Assembly (NCBI GenBank): GCA_900556555.1
Contig: USPF01000002.1
Span: 1 to 60,798 of the forward strand
Source: an uncultured Blautia sp.
GTDB lineage: Bacteria > Bacillota > Clostridia > Lachnospirales > Lachnospiraceae
Direction of reading: 5' to 3'
DNA: 60,798 nt
Shown here one piece after another: positions 1-7,692 of this stretch. The translations under genes were made by a program, and so were the position numbers. Positions within the stretch are counted from its first letter, which is position 1; the number at the start of each line of letters is the position of its first letter. The notes under the pieces are model-generated. The model did not search any database and was not told the DNA's origin. It saw only the letters and a list, made by a program, of their open reading frames with translations.

Positions 1-57
1 TATTTACTGTTTTTATTAACAAATATTTAATCCCCAAATTCAGAAATACCGATTTTT

Positions 58-90
58 CAAAGCTTCTCCCCTTTTTAGAAGCTATTTTAT
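58..90 (-). terminator. Probable terminator of the LacI gene
   Basis: A 7-bp perfect stem (AGCTTCT at 61-67, AGAAGCT at 77-83) lies just after the LacI stop codon. On the minus strand it is followed by a T-rich stretch. It fits an intrinsic terminator for the pfkA-to-lacI run. The short stem makes strength uncertain. Confidence 0.5.
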
Positions 91-118
91 TACTAATTAT
101 TCTTTTGATTTCATTTAA

Positions 119-1225
119 TTATTTTTCTACTCTTTTCTTCTGAGGCCGCTGTTTTACATAAGCTGTTGTTTTTCTCACAATCAGTTTTGGCTCATATTCA
201 ATATGATAAGTACTGGTAGGCTCCATATCAATATATGGATTATGTGCAGATTCAATTTTCCTCATGATAATATCACAGGCGTCTCTTCCTTTCAATGGTA
301 CAAAATGCTCAATTGTTGTAAGAGACATCTGAGACATTCTGCCAAAGATGATATTATCACACCCTATTACAGAAACATCATTTGGCACTTTCAGTTTCTC
401 TTCCTGCAGGGCATCTATGATTCCAAAGGCAATCATATCATTTAACCCTGCAATGGCTGTGATTTTTCTTGTTTCTGCCAGTAATTCTTTGGTCAGGTTA
501 TATCCTATCCTGTATTCAGAATCTACACTTGGCAGCACTTCGTCCCAAATATCATCTGCTGCTTTGATAATAACAGATTGGGAAAGCCCTTCTTTTTCAT
601 ATTCTCTTACAAATCCTTCTACACGCCTGGAGCGCTGTGCCTGGCGTTTTGTAAGTGGCGGTGCTATAAATGCTACCTCCCGGTGCCCCAAATCCAGTAA
701 ATGCCTTGCCATCAGGCTCCCAACCTTTGTATTGTCCTGGCTGATAGCGTCTGCTTTTACTTTATCCCTGTTGCTTATTACTACAAGAGGAATTTTTGCA
801 GCGATTTCCTCCACCTGCTCCATAAAAGCATTACTGGGATTACAGGTGTAGATAATTCCTGCCGGAGATACACTGTGCATCATTCTCAGGTATTGCTCTT
901 CTATCTTCAGCTCCCTCTGGGTATTGCATACAAACACACCGTAACCTTTTTCTTTTGCCACGGTTTCGATTCCCTGCAGAAGCATCACATAGTACGGATT
1001 TGTCAGGGTAGGACAAAAAACAACAATCAAACGGCTGTTTTTCGCACTTTTTCTGCTTCTCTGCCTTGGAACTGTGTAGCCCAGTTCTTTTGCTGCCTGC
1101 TCCACCTTCTCAATGGTTGCTTTTGAAAAAGATACATTGTATTTTTTATTCAGAACCATAGATACGGTAGCCTGGGAAACCCCTGCTGCCTTTGCAATAT
1201 CTGTGGAGGTCACTTTTTTTCTCAT
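119..1225 (-). CDS. LacI/GalR family transcriptional regulator
   Basis: Cytoplasmic DNA-binding regulator of the LacI family, expected to bind an operator as a dimer and respond to a sugar or related ligand. The N-terminal helix-turn-helix (TDIAKAAGVSQATVSMVLN, residues 8-26) is followed by the hinge helix region and a periplasmic-binding-protein-like effector domain from about residue 65. The 368-residue length is normal for the family plus a short basic tail (QRPQKKR). The ATG overlaps the recR stop codon as ATGA, so translation is probably coupled to recR. No sugar-utilisation genes are adjacent, so the target and ligand cannot be predicted. Placement after a DNA repair gene is odd for this family. 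Family assignment is secure; role is unknown. Confidence 0.93.
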   Translation of the reverse strand: MRKKVTSTDIAKAAGVSQATVSMVLNKKYNVSFSKATIEKVEQAAKELGYTVPRQRSRKSAKNSRLIVVFCPTLTNPYYVMLLQGIETVAKEKGYGVFVCNTQRELKIEEQYLRMMHSVSPAGIIYTCNPSNAFMEQVEEIAAKIPLVVISNRDKVKADAISQDNTKVGSLMARHLLDLGHREVAFIAPPLTKRQAQRSRRVEGFVREYEKEGLSQSVIIKAADDIWDEVLPSVDSEYRIGYNLTKELLAETRKITAIAGLNDMIAFGIIDALQEEKLKVPNDVSVIGCDNIIFGRMSQMSLTTIEHFVPLKGRDACDIIMRKIESAHNPYIDMEPTSTYHIEYEPKLIVRKTTAYVKQRPQKKRVEK

Positions 1226-1821
1226 AGCTCTACTCTGCCTTCCAGTGCCCGTAAAAGGGTAACTTCATCAATATATTCCAAATCCCCTCCTACCGGAACT
1301 CCGCTTGCGATCCTGCTGACTTTGATTCCAGCCGGTTTGATTAATTTGCTGATATACATAGCTGTTGTCTCCCCTTCCAGGCTGGAATTTGTAGCAATGA
1401 TCACTTCCTGGATATCCTGCTCTGTAATCCGCTGCATCAGTTCTTTTAACTTGATATCATCAGGCCCAATCCCCAGCATAGGAGAAATCGCCCCGTGCAG
1501 GACATGATAAACCCCTTCAAATTTTCCTGTTTTCTCGTATGCTGCCAAATCTCTGGTATTTTCCACTACCATGATCACATGATGGTCACGTCTTGGATTT
1601 TTACAAATCGGGCATATCTCCTGATCTGTGAGAGTATAGCAGGACTTGCAGTACTGCACATTTGCCTTGGCATTTAAAATTGCATTTGACAGGCTCTGCA
1701 CCTGATCCATGGGCATATTCAAAACATGAAAAGCAAGACGCTGTGCAGATTTTGCACCAATTCCCGGCAGCCTCGAAAATTCTTCAATCAATTTATTTAT
1801 ATGACTGCTGTAATATTCCAA
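1222..1821 (-). CDS. recR: Recombination mediator RecR
   Basis: RecR acts with RecF and RecO to load RecA at single-stranded gaps. The 199-residue length is typical. An N-terminal helix-hairpin-helix (LPGIGAKSAQRLAFH, residues 18-32) is followed by a four-cysteine zinc site (CKSC near residue 58, CPIC near residue 70) and a Toprim domain (VIMVVENTRDLAAYE). It lies 30 bp after ybaB and overlaps the LacI gene by 4 bp. The dnaX-ybaB-recR order is conserved in Firmicutes, which supports the call. Start ATG chosen because the family begins close to the Y-x-x-x-I-x-x-L-I-x-x-F segment seen at the N-terminus. Confidence 0.97.
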   Translation of the reverse strand: MEYYSSHINKLIEEFSRLPGIGAKSAQRLAFHVLNMPMDQVQSLSNAILNAKANVQYCKSCYTLTDQEICPICKNPRRDHHVIMVVENTRDLAAYEKTGKFEGVYHVLHGAISPMLGIGPDDIKLKELMQRITEQDIQEVIIATNSSLEGETTAMYISKLIKPAGIKVSRIASGVPVGGDLEYIDEVTLLRALEGRVEL

Positions 1822-1851
1822 TTCTTTTCTCCTTTACTTACAGGAACTCTG

Positions 1852-2208
1852 TTAGAATGGGAATCCGCCGCCCATTCCTCCAAGGCCGCCTGTAAGCTTA
1901 GACATCACTGCTGCAGATGCTTCTTCCATTTTGCGTAAAGCTTCATTGGTAGCAGCTACAATCAAATCTTCCAGCATTTCAATATCATCAGGATCTACCA
2001 CTTCTTCTGCTAATTTTACTTTGAGCACTTCTTTTTTACCGGAAACAGTAACTTCTACTGCTCCGCCGCCTGCTGCTGCTGTAAATTCCTGTTCTTCTAA
2101 TGCCTTCTGGTTTTCTTCCATCTGGCGCTGCATCTTCTGTGCCTGTTTCATTAAATTGTTCATGTTTCCAGGCATCATACCACCCGGAAATCCACCTCTT
2201 TTTGCCAT
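1852..2208 (-). CDS. YbaB/EbfC family nucleoid-associated protein
   Basis: Small DNA-binding protein of the YbaB/EbfC family, which coats DNA as a dimer and is nearly always encoded between dnaX and recR. The 118-residue protein has the family's N-terminal M-x-x-L-M-K-Q-A-Q-x-M-Q helix (residues 16-27), the central [11 protein letters not shown] strand (residues 47-57) and a C-terminal helix rich in acidic residues. The C-terminal tail is Gly- and Met-rich ([12 protein letters not shown]). A strong AGGAGG sits upstream of the ATG. The gene starts 12 bp after the dnaX stop, so the two are probably co-transcribed. Confidence 0.95.
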   Translation of the reverse strand: MAKRGGFPGGMMPGNMNNLMKQAQKMQRQMEENQKALEEQEFTAAAGGGAVEVTVSGKKEVLKVKLAEEVVDPDDIEMLEDLIVAATNEALRKMEEASAAVMSKLTGGLGGMGGGFPF

Positions 2209-2220
2209 GATTGGCTCCTC

Positions 2221-3843
2221 CTATTCATCATCATCCATTGGTTCTACTGAAATTTCCATGTTTATATTCTGCATCAATAAATCATCCACGGTAATTTCTG
2301 ACAAACCGCCTTTGTTTCCTCCGGCTTCGTTGTCTTTTAAAATCATTTTGATTTCTACATCTTTTCCTATTTTTTTCCGCACTGCGTTTTTCAGCATCTC
2401 CATGCTCTCTGGACTTTCTATGCAAGTCTGGGCAAGAAAATTCCGAAATTCCACATAGAGAACGGACTCTCCTGTGTTACCGTCATACTTGGGAGTGGAT
2501 TCTAACAGCATTTGCTGCAAAAGCCCTTTGGTATCCCGTATAATGGAATTCCAGTTCCGCTTCACATACTGCAAATCCTCCGGTGCTGCTTTCTCAGGTT
2601 TATTTACAGAGGCAGGAGTTTCCTCTTTCGGAATGTCTCTTCTGCTTTCCCTGGCAGTTGTATCTGCCTGTGCCGCAGGCATCATCACACCATGCTCCAG
2701 TTTTTCTTCCAATACCCGCACTCTGTCATACAGGGAATCCAGGTTGGTTTCCATGACGGGCTGGCATAGCTTAATCAGGGCGATTTCTACCAGAACGCGC
2801 TTTTGTGAAGCATATTTAATCTGATTCGATAATTCAGAAAAAATACGAATATAACGCATTAAGGTCTCTGCATCCATCATAGTGCTTTCTTCTTTCATTT
2901 TCTCCAGATTTTCTGCTGATACATCTACCGCATCTTCCGGGTGTTCAGAAGAACCTATGAGAAGCAGATTACGCAGATACCAGATAAAATCTGTGACAAA
3001 CTGTCCCATTTCTTTTCCCTGCAAAATAATTTCTTCCAGGGTTTTCACAGCTCCCGCTGTGTCCTGTCTTAAAATTTTTCTCAATAGACCGCTGAAAATA
3101 TCGGTATCTACTGCCCCAAGATTTTCTAATACTTTTTCATAAGTAAGCTTTTCTCCCAGATAAAAAGCAATGCATTGATCCAGCAAAGACAAGGCGTCAC
3201 GCATAGAGCCATCTGCCGCCTTTGCAATGTAGCGGATGGCTTTTTCCTCCACATCATTGCCTTCTTGGTTCATCAATTCCGTGAGACGGTCTGCAATGGT
3301 ATCGACCGTAATTCTCCTGAAATCGTATCTCTGGCATCTGGATAATATCGTAATAGGAATCTTATGGGCTTCTGTTGTAGCAAGAATAAAGATTACATAC
3401 GAAGGCGGTTCTTCCAGTGTCTTTAGGAGTGCATTAAATGCTCCTGTTGATAACATATGAACCTCGTCAATAATATAAACTTTATAACGGCCTTCTGTGG
3501 GCCTGTATGCTACTTCTTCTCTGATCTCCCTGATATTATCCACGCCATTGTTTGACGCAGCATCAATCTCGATGACATTCATAGAAGTCCCTTCCATAAT
3601 GGCCCTGCAGGTTTTGCAGGTATTACAGGGACTTCCATCAACGGGGTGTTCGCAGTTTACAGCTCTTGCCAGTATCTTGGCAATGGTTGTCTTACCGGTA
3701 CCCCTGGTACCGCAGAAAAGATATGCATGTCCGATTCTATCAGCTTTTATCTGATTTTTCAATGTTGTAACGATATGTTCCTGTCCTTTTACATCTTCAA
3801 AGTTCTGGGGCCGGAACTTTCTGTACAGAGCTGTATAGCTCAT
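2221..3843 (-). CDS. dnaX: DNA polymerase III subunits gamma and tau
   Basis: Clamp-loader ATPase of the replisome. Residues 1-370 hold the AAA+ module: Walker A (GTRGTGKTTIAKI, about residues 46-58), a zinc site with four cysteines (residues 64-82), Walker B/DEVH (YIIDEVHML) and sensor-1 (FILATTEAHKIP). The remaining 170 residues are a variable linker and a tau-type C-terminal domain that would contact the polymerase. The product is 540 residues, at the short end for tau in Firmicutes. I looked for a slippery A-run that could give gamma by frameshifting and saw none convincing. The gene starts 16 bp after pfkA and heads the ybaB-recR-lacI run. Confidence 0.96.
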   Translation of the reverse strand: MSYTALYRKFRPQNFEDVKGQEHIVTTLKNQIKADRIGHAYLFCGTRGTGKTTIAKILARAVNCEHPVDGSPCNTCKTCRAIMEGTSMNVIEIDAASNNGVDNIREIREEVAYRPTEGRYKVYIIDEVHMLSTGAFNALLKTLEEPPSYVIFILATTEAHKIPITILSRCQRYDFRRITVDTIADRLTELMNQEGNDVEEKAIRYIAKAADGSMRDALSLLDQCIAFYLGEKLTYEKVLENLGAVDTDIFSGLLRKILRQDTAGAVKTLEEIILQGKEMGQFVTDFIWYLRNLLLIGSSEHPEDAVDVSAENLEKMKEESTMMDAETLMRYIRIFSELSNQIKYASQKRVLVEIALIKLCQPVMETNLDSLYDRVRVLEEKLEHGVMMPAAQADTTARESRRDIPKEETPASVNKPEKAAPEDLQYVKRNWNSIIRDTKGLLQQMLLESTPKYDGNTGESVLYVEFRNFLAQTCIESPESMEMLKNAVRKKIGKDVEIKMILKDNEAGGNKGGLSEITVDDLLMQNINMEISVEPMDDDE

Positions 3844-3859
3844 GAATCTTCTCCTTTAC

Positions 3860-4939
3860 TTAGTCTCCGAAGCTGATGCCGATGCGTTTTGCATCTTCTA
3901 CAAGCTGTTCGTTAGGTGATACCATCTTCAGCTTGCCTGCACATTCTTCCAGAGGCACTTTCTTTACTTTACCATTAATAATTCCTACCATATAGCCATA
4001 CTGTTCTTCCAGAATCAGTTTTGCAGCTTCAGAGCCAAGTCTGGTGGATAACACTCTGTCATATGGGCATGGGCTTCCGCCACGCTGCATATGCCCCGGA
4101 ATCGTGATACGGATATCCAGATCCAGTTTTTTCTCTAATTCGCTTGCCAGCTTGTAGGCAACAGAAGGATATTGTTTTTTGTATTCTTCCAGCTTTTTCT
4201 TCAATTCTTTTTTCGGCAGTTTTGCGTCTTCTTTTGAAACAGCACCCTCTGCCACTGCCAGAATTGTAAAACCTTTTCCTGCTTTGTTCCGTCTGTTGAT
4301 TGCTTCTACTACTTTGTCTATATCATAGGGAATCTCAGGAATCAGAATAATATCTGCTCCTCCTGCAATTCCTGCATGAAGTGTAAGCCATCCCACCTTA
4401 TGTCCCATAACTTCCACAATAAAGACTCTGCTGTGGGAAGCTGCGGTAGTGTGAATGCAGTCAATAGCATCTGTGGCAATGTTCACTGCACTCTGAAAAC
4501 CAAAGGTCATGTCTGTGCCCCAGATATCATTGTCAATTGTCTTGGGAAGATGGATGATGTTCAATCCCTCTTCTCTTAATAAATTTGCTGTTTTCTGCGT
4601 GCCGTTTCCTCCTAAAATCACCAGGCAGTCCAGACGCAGTTTATGATAGGTCTGCTTCATAGCTTCTACCTTATCCAGTCCTTTTTCATCCGGAACACGC
4701 ATCAGTTTAAATGGCTGGCGGGAAGTACCCAGAATCGTACCGCCTCTGGTGAGAATACCTGAAAAATCCTTGGAAGAAAGCATTCTGTAATTTCCATAGA
4801 TCAGGCCTTTATAGCCATCATCAAATCCATATACTTCCAATTCATCAAGATTCGTGCTGAGTCCTTTTACAACGCCTCTCATCGTAGCATTTAATGCCTG
4901 ACAGTCACCGCCACTTGTAAGTAAACCGATTCTCTTCAT
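3860..4939 (-). CDS. pfkA: 6-phosphofructokinase
   Basis: Glycolytic enzyme that phosphorylates fructose 6-phosphate to the 1,6-bisphosphate. The N-terminus carries GLLTSGGDCQALNATMRG; the nucleotide-site motif reads GGNGTQ; the catalytic motif is PKTIDND; and the fructose phosphate site includes MGHKVGWL and PGHMQRGGSP. In the family, Gly at the residue after the GG(D/N) pair usually marks ATP use and Asp marks pyrophosphate use, while Lys in P-K-T-I-D-N-D is common in PPi or mixed enzymes. This protein has Gly plus Lys, so ATP is favoured but not certain. Length 359 is typical. It is the first gene of the run towards dnaX. Confidence 0.93.
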   Translation of the reverse strand: MKRIGLLTSGGDCQALNATMRGVVKGLSTNLDELEVYGFDDGYKGLIYGNYRMLSSKDFSGILTRGGTILGTSRQPFKLMRVPDEKGLDKVEAMKQTYHKLRLDCLVILGGNGTQKTANLLREEGLNIIHLPKTIDNDIWGTDMTFGFQSAVNIATDAIDCIHTTAASHSRVFIVEVMGHKVGWLTLHAGIAGGADIILIPEIPYDIDKVVEAINRRNKAGKGFTILAVAEGAVSKEDAKLPKKELKKKLEEYKKQYPSVAYKLASELEKKLDLDIRITIPGHMQRGGSPCPYDRVLSTRLGSEAAKLILEEQYGYMVGIINGKVKKVPLEECAGKLKMVSPNEQLVEDAKRIGISFGD

Positions 4940-4985
4940 TGATTTTCCACATCCTATCTTAAATTATTATAGTGAAGCTGAATCT

Positions 4986-5014
4986 ATTATATAATATTTT
5001 ATATTTTGCCACAA
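4986..5014 (-). promoter_or_regulatory. Putative promoter of pfkA-dnaX run
   Basis: On the minus strand TTGTGG (5009-5014) and TATAAT (4986-4991) are separated by 17 bp, a good sigma-A-type match about 50 bp upstream of the pfkA ATG. No operator palindrome is evident. Confidence 0.55.
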
Positions 5015-5048
5015 CTTTTTTGGAATTTTTTTATTTTAAAAATTGAAA

Positions 5049-5077
5049 TTGACAAACCTGTTAAAAACCGTTATACT
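5049..5077 (+). promoter_or_regulatory. Strong promoter of the SRP RNA
   Basis: A perfect -35 (TTGACA, 5049-5054) and near-perfect -10 (TATACT, 5072-5077) are spaced by 17 bp. Predicted transcription start is near 5084, exactly at the 5' end of the SRP RNA. Confidence 0.85.
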
Positions 5078-5084
5078 TTTAAAT

Positions 5085-5349
5085 ACCGTGCAGCCGGGGA
5101 GATAGCGGTGCCCTGTACCTGCAATCCGCTACAGCAGGGGTGTTGCCAAACGGAGGGGCTTTTCTTGTAAAGCTGCCCTTTATAAGTGGCGTTGACGTCT
5201 GGGTCTTACGCAACAGAAATCTGTGAACCGTGTCAGGGCAGGAATGCAGCAGCACTAAGCAGAACCTTCTGTGTGCCGTGAGGGTGCCTGGGCTGAGTTA
5301 ACTGTAGAGGTAACGTTTATGAGAGAGCTTCGATGGGCGGTGCACGGTA
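5085..5349 (+). ncRNA. ffs: Signal recognition particle RNA, large Firmicutes type
   Basis: About 265-nt structured RNA forming the SRP core with Ffh. The conserved S-domain element is visible as GTCAGGGCAGGAATGCAGCA near 5239-5258, close to the GTCAGG-x-x-x-GGAA-x-x-AGCAGC consensus. The 5' end (CCGTGCAGCCGG) pairs with the 3' end (CGGTGCACGG), closing the long helix with Alu-like elements as in Bacillus scRNA. It sits divergently from pfkA-dnaX. In Bacillus the RNA gene is also next to dnaX but in the same direction. Ends are set from pairing and promoter position, so they may be off by a few bases. Confidence 0.93.
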
Positions 5350-5462
5350 AAAAAATAATAATTTACCAATTCTATTTTATATCCTTAAAATTTCCCTTTT
5401 ATATTTTTATTGAATATGTCCGGAGTCATCTGCATAGATTTTAAAAAAACATGAGGTGATTT

Positions 5463-6086
5463 ATGAGCCAGTGGATGCTGCAAATCATGGATTCTTTTGG
5501 TTATCTAGGAATTGCACTGCTGATTCTTGCTGAAAATATTTTTCCTCCCATTCCATCTGAAGTAATCCTGACCTTTGGAGGATTCATGACAACTTATACC
5601 ACCATGCATGTACCAGGGGTCGTACTCTCTTCTACTGCCGGCAGCCTTGTAGGCGCTGTCCTTCTATATCAGCTTGGACATTTACTTTCCACAGAAAAAA
5701 TGGAACGTCTTATAGCAGGTCCTGTAGGAAAGGCATTACGGCTAAAACAGGAGGACATCCAGAAAGCCATGGACTGGTTTGACAGCAAAGGAAACTATAC
5801 TGTTTTCTTATGCCGTTTTATCCCTATTGTGCGAAGCCTGATTTCTATTCCAGCAGGAATGGCCGACATGCCGCCAGTACGTTTTCTCTGGATGACAGCA
5901 CTTGGGAGTTTTCTCTGGAATCTTATCCTGATTTCACTGGGTGCCGCTGCAGGCTCATCCTGGCAAAAAGCTGTCCGCTATTTTGACCACTATTCACAGG
6001 CAGCGAAAATCGTTCTTGTTATCTTTTTGCTTCTTGGATGCCTTGTGTTTGTCAGGAAAAAATTCATGGGGAAATCCGGCAAGTGA
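5463..6086 (+). CDS. DedA family membrane protein
   Basis: Polytopic inner-membrane protein of the DedA/SNARE-associated family; members flip undecaprenyl phosphate or phospholipids. Length 207 is normal. The signature regions are present: acidic ENIFPPIPSEVILTFGG near residues 24-40, then FLCRFIPIVRSLISIPAG near residues 117-134 with the conserved Arg in F-x-x-R-[FY]-x-P-x-x-R. Four to five hydrophobic stretches can be drawn. An AGGTGATTT stretch sits before the ATG. The gene lies alone and is closed by its own terminator. Family is clear, exact lipid substrate is not. Confidence 0.92.
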   Translation: MSQWMLQIMDSFGYLGIALLILAENIFPPIPSEVILTFGGFMTTYTTMHVPGVVLSSTAGSLVGAVLLYQLGHLLSTEKMERLIAGPVGKALRLKQEDIQKAMDWFDSKGNYTVFLCRFIPIVRSLISIPAGMADMPPVRFLWMTALGSFLWNLILISLGAAAGSSWQKAVRYFDHYSQAAKIVLVIFLLLGCLVFVRKKFMGKSGK

Positions 6087-6104
6087 TTTCCCCATGTTTT
6101 TCTT
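6065..6104 (+). terminator. Intrinsic terminator of dedA
   Basis: A perfect stem (ATGGGGAAATC with GATTTCCCCAT) is followed by TTTTT on the plus strand. The upstream arm lies inside the last codons of dedA. Confidence 0.9.
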
Positions 6105-6107
6105 TCA

Positions 6108-6971
6108 TTATGCATGTCTTAATATCTTACAAAGCCGCTGGATATATTCAGGTGCTGTACCACAACAGCCTCCTACGATATCTGCTCCTGCCTCTACCAG
6201 GCGTTTCATATGACTGGCAAAATCCTCTGCTCCCATGGAGTACACTGGATTTCCCATTTCATCAATCACAGGCATTCCTGCATTTGGTTTTACAATCAAT
6301 GGAACACTGACCTTTTTCCGCATATTTTCCACTACGGACAAAAGCTGGTCCGGTCCTGTGGAGCAATTAATCCCCACTGCATCTGCACCCATTTCAGCCA
6401 GGGTCTCCACTGCTTCATAAATATTGCCGCCAAAGAAAAGGCTTCCGTCAGATTCTACTGTAAGCGTACACATAACCGGAAGTTCACATACAGATGCCGC
6501 TGCATCTATGGCAGCCATACATTCCGTAATTCCCATCATCGTTTCTGCCACAAGAAGATCCGCTCCGGCTTCCACCAGTGCCAAAATCTGCTCTTTATAT
6601 GCTTCCAAAAGCTCTTCGTAAGAAATTTCCTGTTTTCCGGTAGTAGTCAGGTCCCCTGCCACAAGAACATCCTTGCCAACTGCGTTTCTTGAAATCCCCA
6701 TCAGAGCTGTGTTCAGTTCTTTCACCTGGTTTTCCAGTCCATAATTCCCCAGACTGATACGGTTTGCAGAAAATGTAGAAGCATATACAATCTGAGAACC
6801 TGCTTTTTTATACGCCTGCTGAAGCCTTGTCAACGGTTCCGGATTTTCACATACCCATTTTTCTGTACATATTCCTCTTGGCATTCCTGCCTTCATGAGA
6901 TTAGAACCTGTGGCTCCATCTAATATTACCGGTCCCTTCTTTACAAGCTGCTGAAATTCCTGTTTTGTCAT
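6108..6971 (-). CDS. Homocysteine S-methyltransferase family protein
   Basis: Predicted zinc-dependent methyltransferase related to the N-terminal module of MetH and to MmuM; it would move a methyl group to homocysteine to form methionine. The barrel starts at GPVILDGATGSNLMKAGMPR. The zinc ligands are visible as GINCS (Cys near residue 209) and GGCCGT near residues 269-274. Length is 287 residues with this start. I chose the ATG at 6971, which overlaps the tadA stop as ATGA, rather than the longer frame from 7055, because the extra residues do not look like family sequence and run inside tadA. The methyl donor is unknown; there is no MetH cobalamin domain nearby. Confidence 0.88.
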   Translation of the reverse strand: MTKQEFQQLVKKGPVILDGATGSNLMKAGMPRGICTEKWVCENPEPLTRLQQAYKKAGSQIVYASTFSANRISLGNYGLENQVKELNTALMGISRNAVGKDVLVAGDLTTTGKQEISYEELLEAYKEQILALVEAGADLLVAETMMGITECMAAIDAAASVCELPVMCTLTVESDGSLFFGGNIYEAVETLAEMGADAVGINCSTGPDQLLSVVENMRKKVSVPLIVKPNAGMPVIDEMGNPVYSMGAEDFASHMKRLVEAGADIVGGCCGTAPEYIQRLCKILRHA

Positions 6972-7483
6972 TTGGCACTCTCCTTTGCTTCTTGTTTTTT
7001 CCTTGCTTTTTCTTCCCGCAGTTCTCTGAAAAATCCAGACAGCATCTGGCTGCATTCCTCCTCCAGAATCCCCCTTGTCACCTGTGCCTTGTGATTAAAT
7101 CCGTCCATTTCCAACAGGTTCAGCACAGAACCAGCACAGCCTGCCTTTGGATTCATACTTGCAATTACGACCCTGTCCATTCTGGACTGTATAATGGCTC
7201 CTGCACACATCTGACATGGCTCAAGCGTAACATAAAGGGTACAGCCTTCCAGCCTCCAGTCTCCCAGCTTCTTACTGGCCTTTCGGATTGCATTGATTTC
7301 TGCATGAGATGTTGTATTCTTATCTGTATTTCTCCGGTTATATCCTCTTGCAATAATCTTGCCATCACAGGTAATCACACATCCAATCGGTACTTCTTTT
7401 AAGGCATATGCTTTCATTGCCTGTTTCCTGGCTTCTTTCATGAATTTTATATCTTCTTTTATCTGTTTTTCTTCTTCTGTCAT
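6968..7483 (-). CDS. tadA: tRNA-specific adenosine deaminase TadA
   Basis: Converts A34 to inosine in tRNA-Arg(ACG). The cytidine-deaminase fold is shown by the zinc/proton-shuttle motif SHAEINAI near residues 80-87 and by EPCQMCAGAI near residues 113-122. Length is 171 with a basic C-terminal tail (KARKKQEAKESAK). A putative AGGA site lies upstream of the ATG. The stop overlaps the start of the methyltransferase gene, suggesting translational coupling between unrelated functions. Other zinc deaminases are possible in principle, but motif spacing and location next to a tRNA favour TadA. Confidence 0.93.
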   Translation of the reverse strand: MTEEEKQIKEDIKFMKEARKQAMKAYALKEVPIGCVITCDGKIIARGYNRRNTDKNTTSHAEINAIRKASKKLGDWRLEGCTLYVTLEPCQMCAGAIIQSRMDRVVIASMNPKAGCAGSVLNLLEMDGFNHKAQVTRGILEEECSQMLSGFFRELREEKARKKQEAKESAK

Positions 7484-7507
7484 GGAAATCCTCCAACGAT
7501 ATGATAA

Positions 7508-7540
7508 ATCTGAAAAAGCACTGTGGATACAGTGCTTCTA
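7508..7540 (-). terminator. Intrinsic terminator of tRNA-Ser
   Basis: On the minus strand AAGCACTGT and ACAGTGCTT form a 9-bp stem with a 4-nt loop, followed by TTTC. It directly follows the tRNA. Confidence 0.82.
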
Positions 7541-7545
7541 CAAAC

Positions 7546-7630
7546 GGAGACAGTGGGATTCGAACCCACGTGCCCTTGCGGACAACCGCATTTCGAGTGC
7601 GGCTCGTTACAACCACTTCGATATGTCTCC
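7546..7630 (-). tRNA. tRNA-Ser (anticodon CGA)
   Basis: The minus strand folds as an 85-nt class II tRNA. The acceptor arms GGAGACA and TGTCTCC pair. The anticodon loop reads CTCGAAA inside a CCGCA/TGCGG stem, so the anticodon is CGA, decoding UCG. A long variable arm (TGTCCGCAAGGGCA region) is typical of serine tRNAs, and the T-arm contains GGTTCGAATCC. The CCA end is not clearly encoded. Confidence 0.95.
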
Positions 7631-7641
7631 GAACAGATATT

Positions 7642-7671
7642 ATTATATAACTCACTCCTTCCATGGGTCAA
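7642..7671 (-). promoter_or_regulatory. Promoter of tRNA-Ser
   Basis: Minus-strand TTGACC (7666-7671) and TATAAT (7642-7647), spacing 18 bp, with predicted start a few bases before the tRNA 5' end. Confidence 0.75.
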
Positions 7672-7692
7672 GTGAAAAATACAACTTATAAA

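Noticed and set aside
2221..3843. Programmed frameshift in dnaX to make gamma
   Set aside because: No convincing slippery A-run with a following hairpin was found.
6972..7055. Longer start of the homocysteine methyltransferase-like protein
   Set aside because: The extra 28 residues lie inside tadA and lack family sequence; the ATGA overlap gives a better start.
7365..7671. Open frames running across tRNA-Ser
   Set aside because: They lie over a clear tRNA and its terminator.
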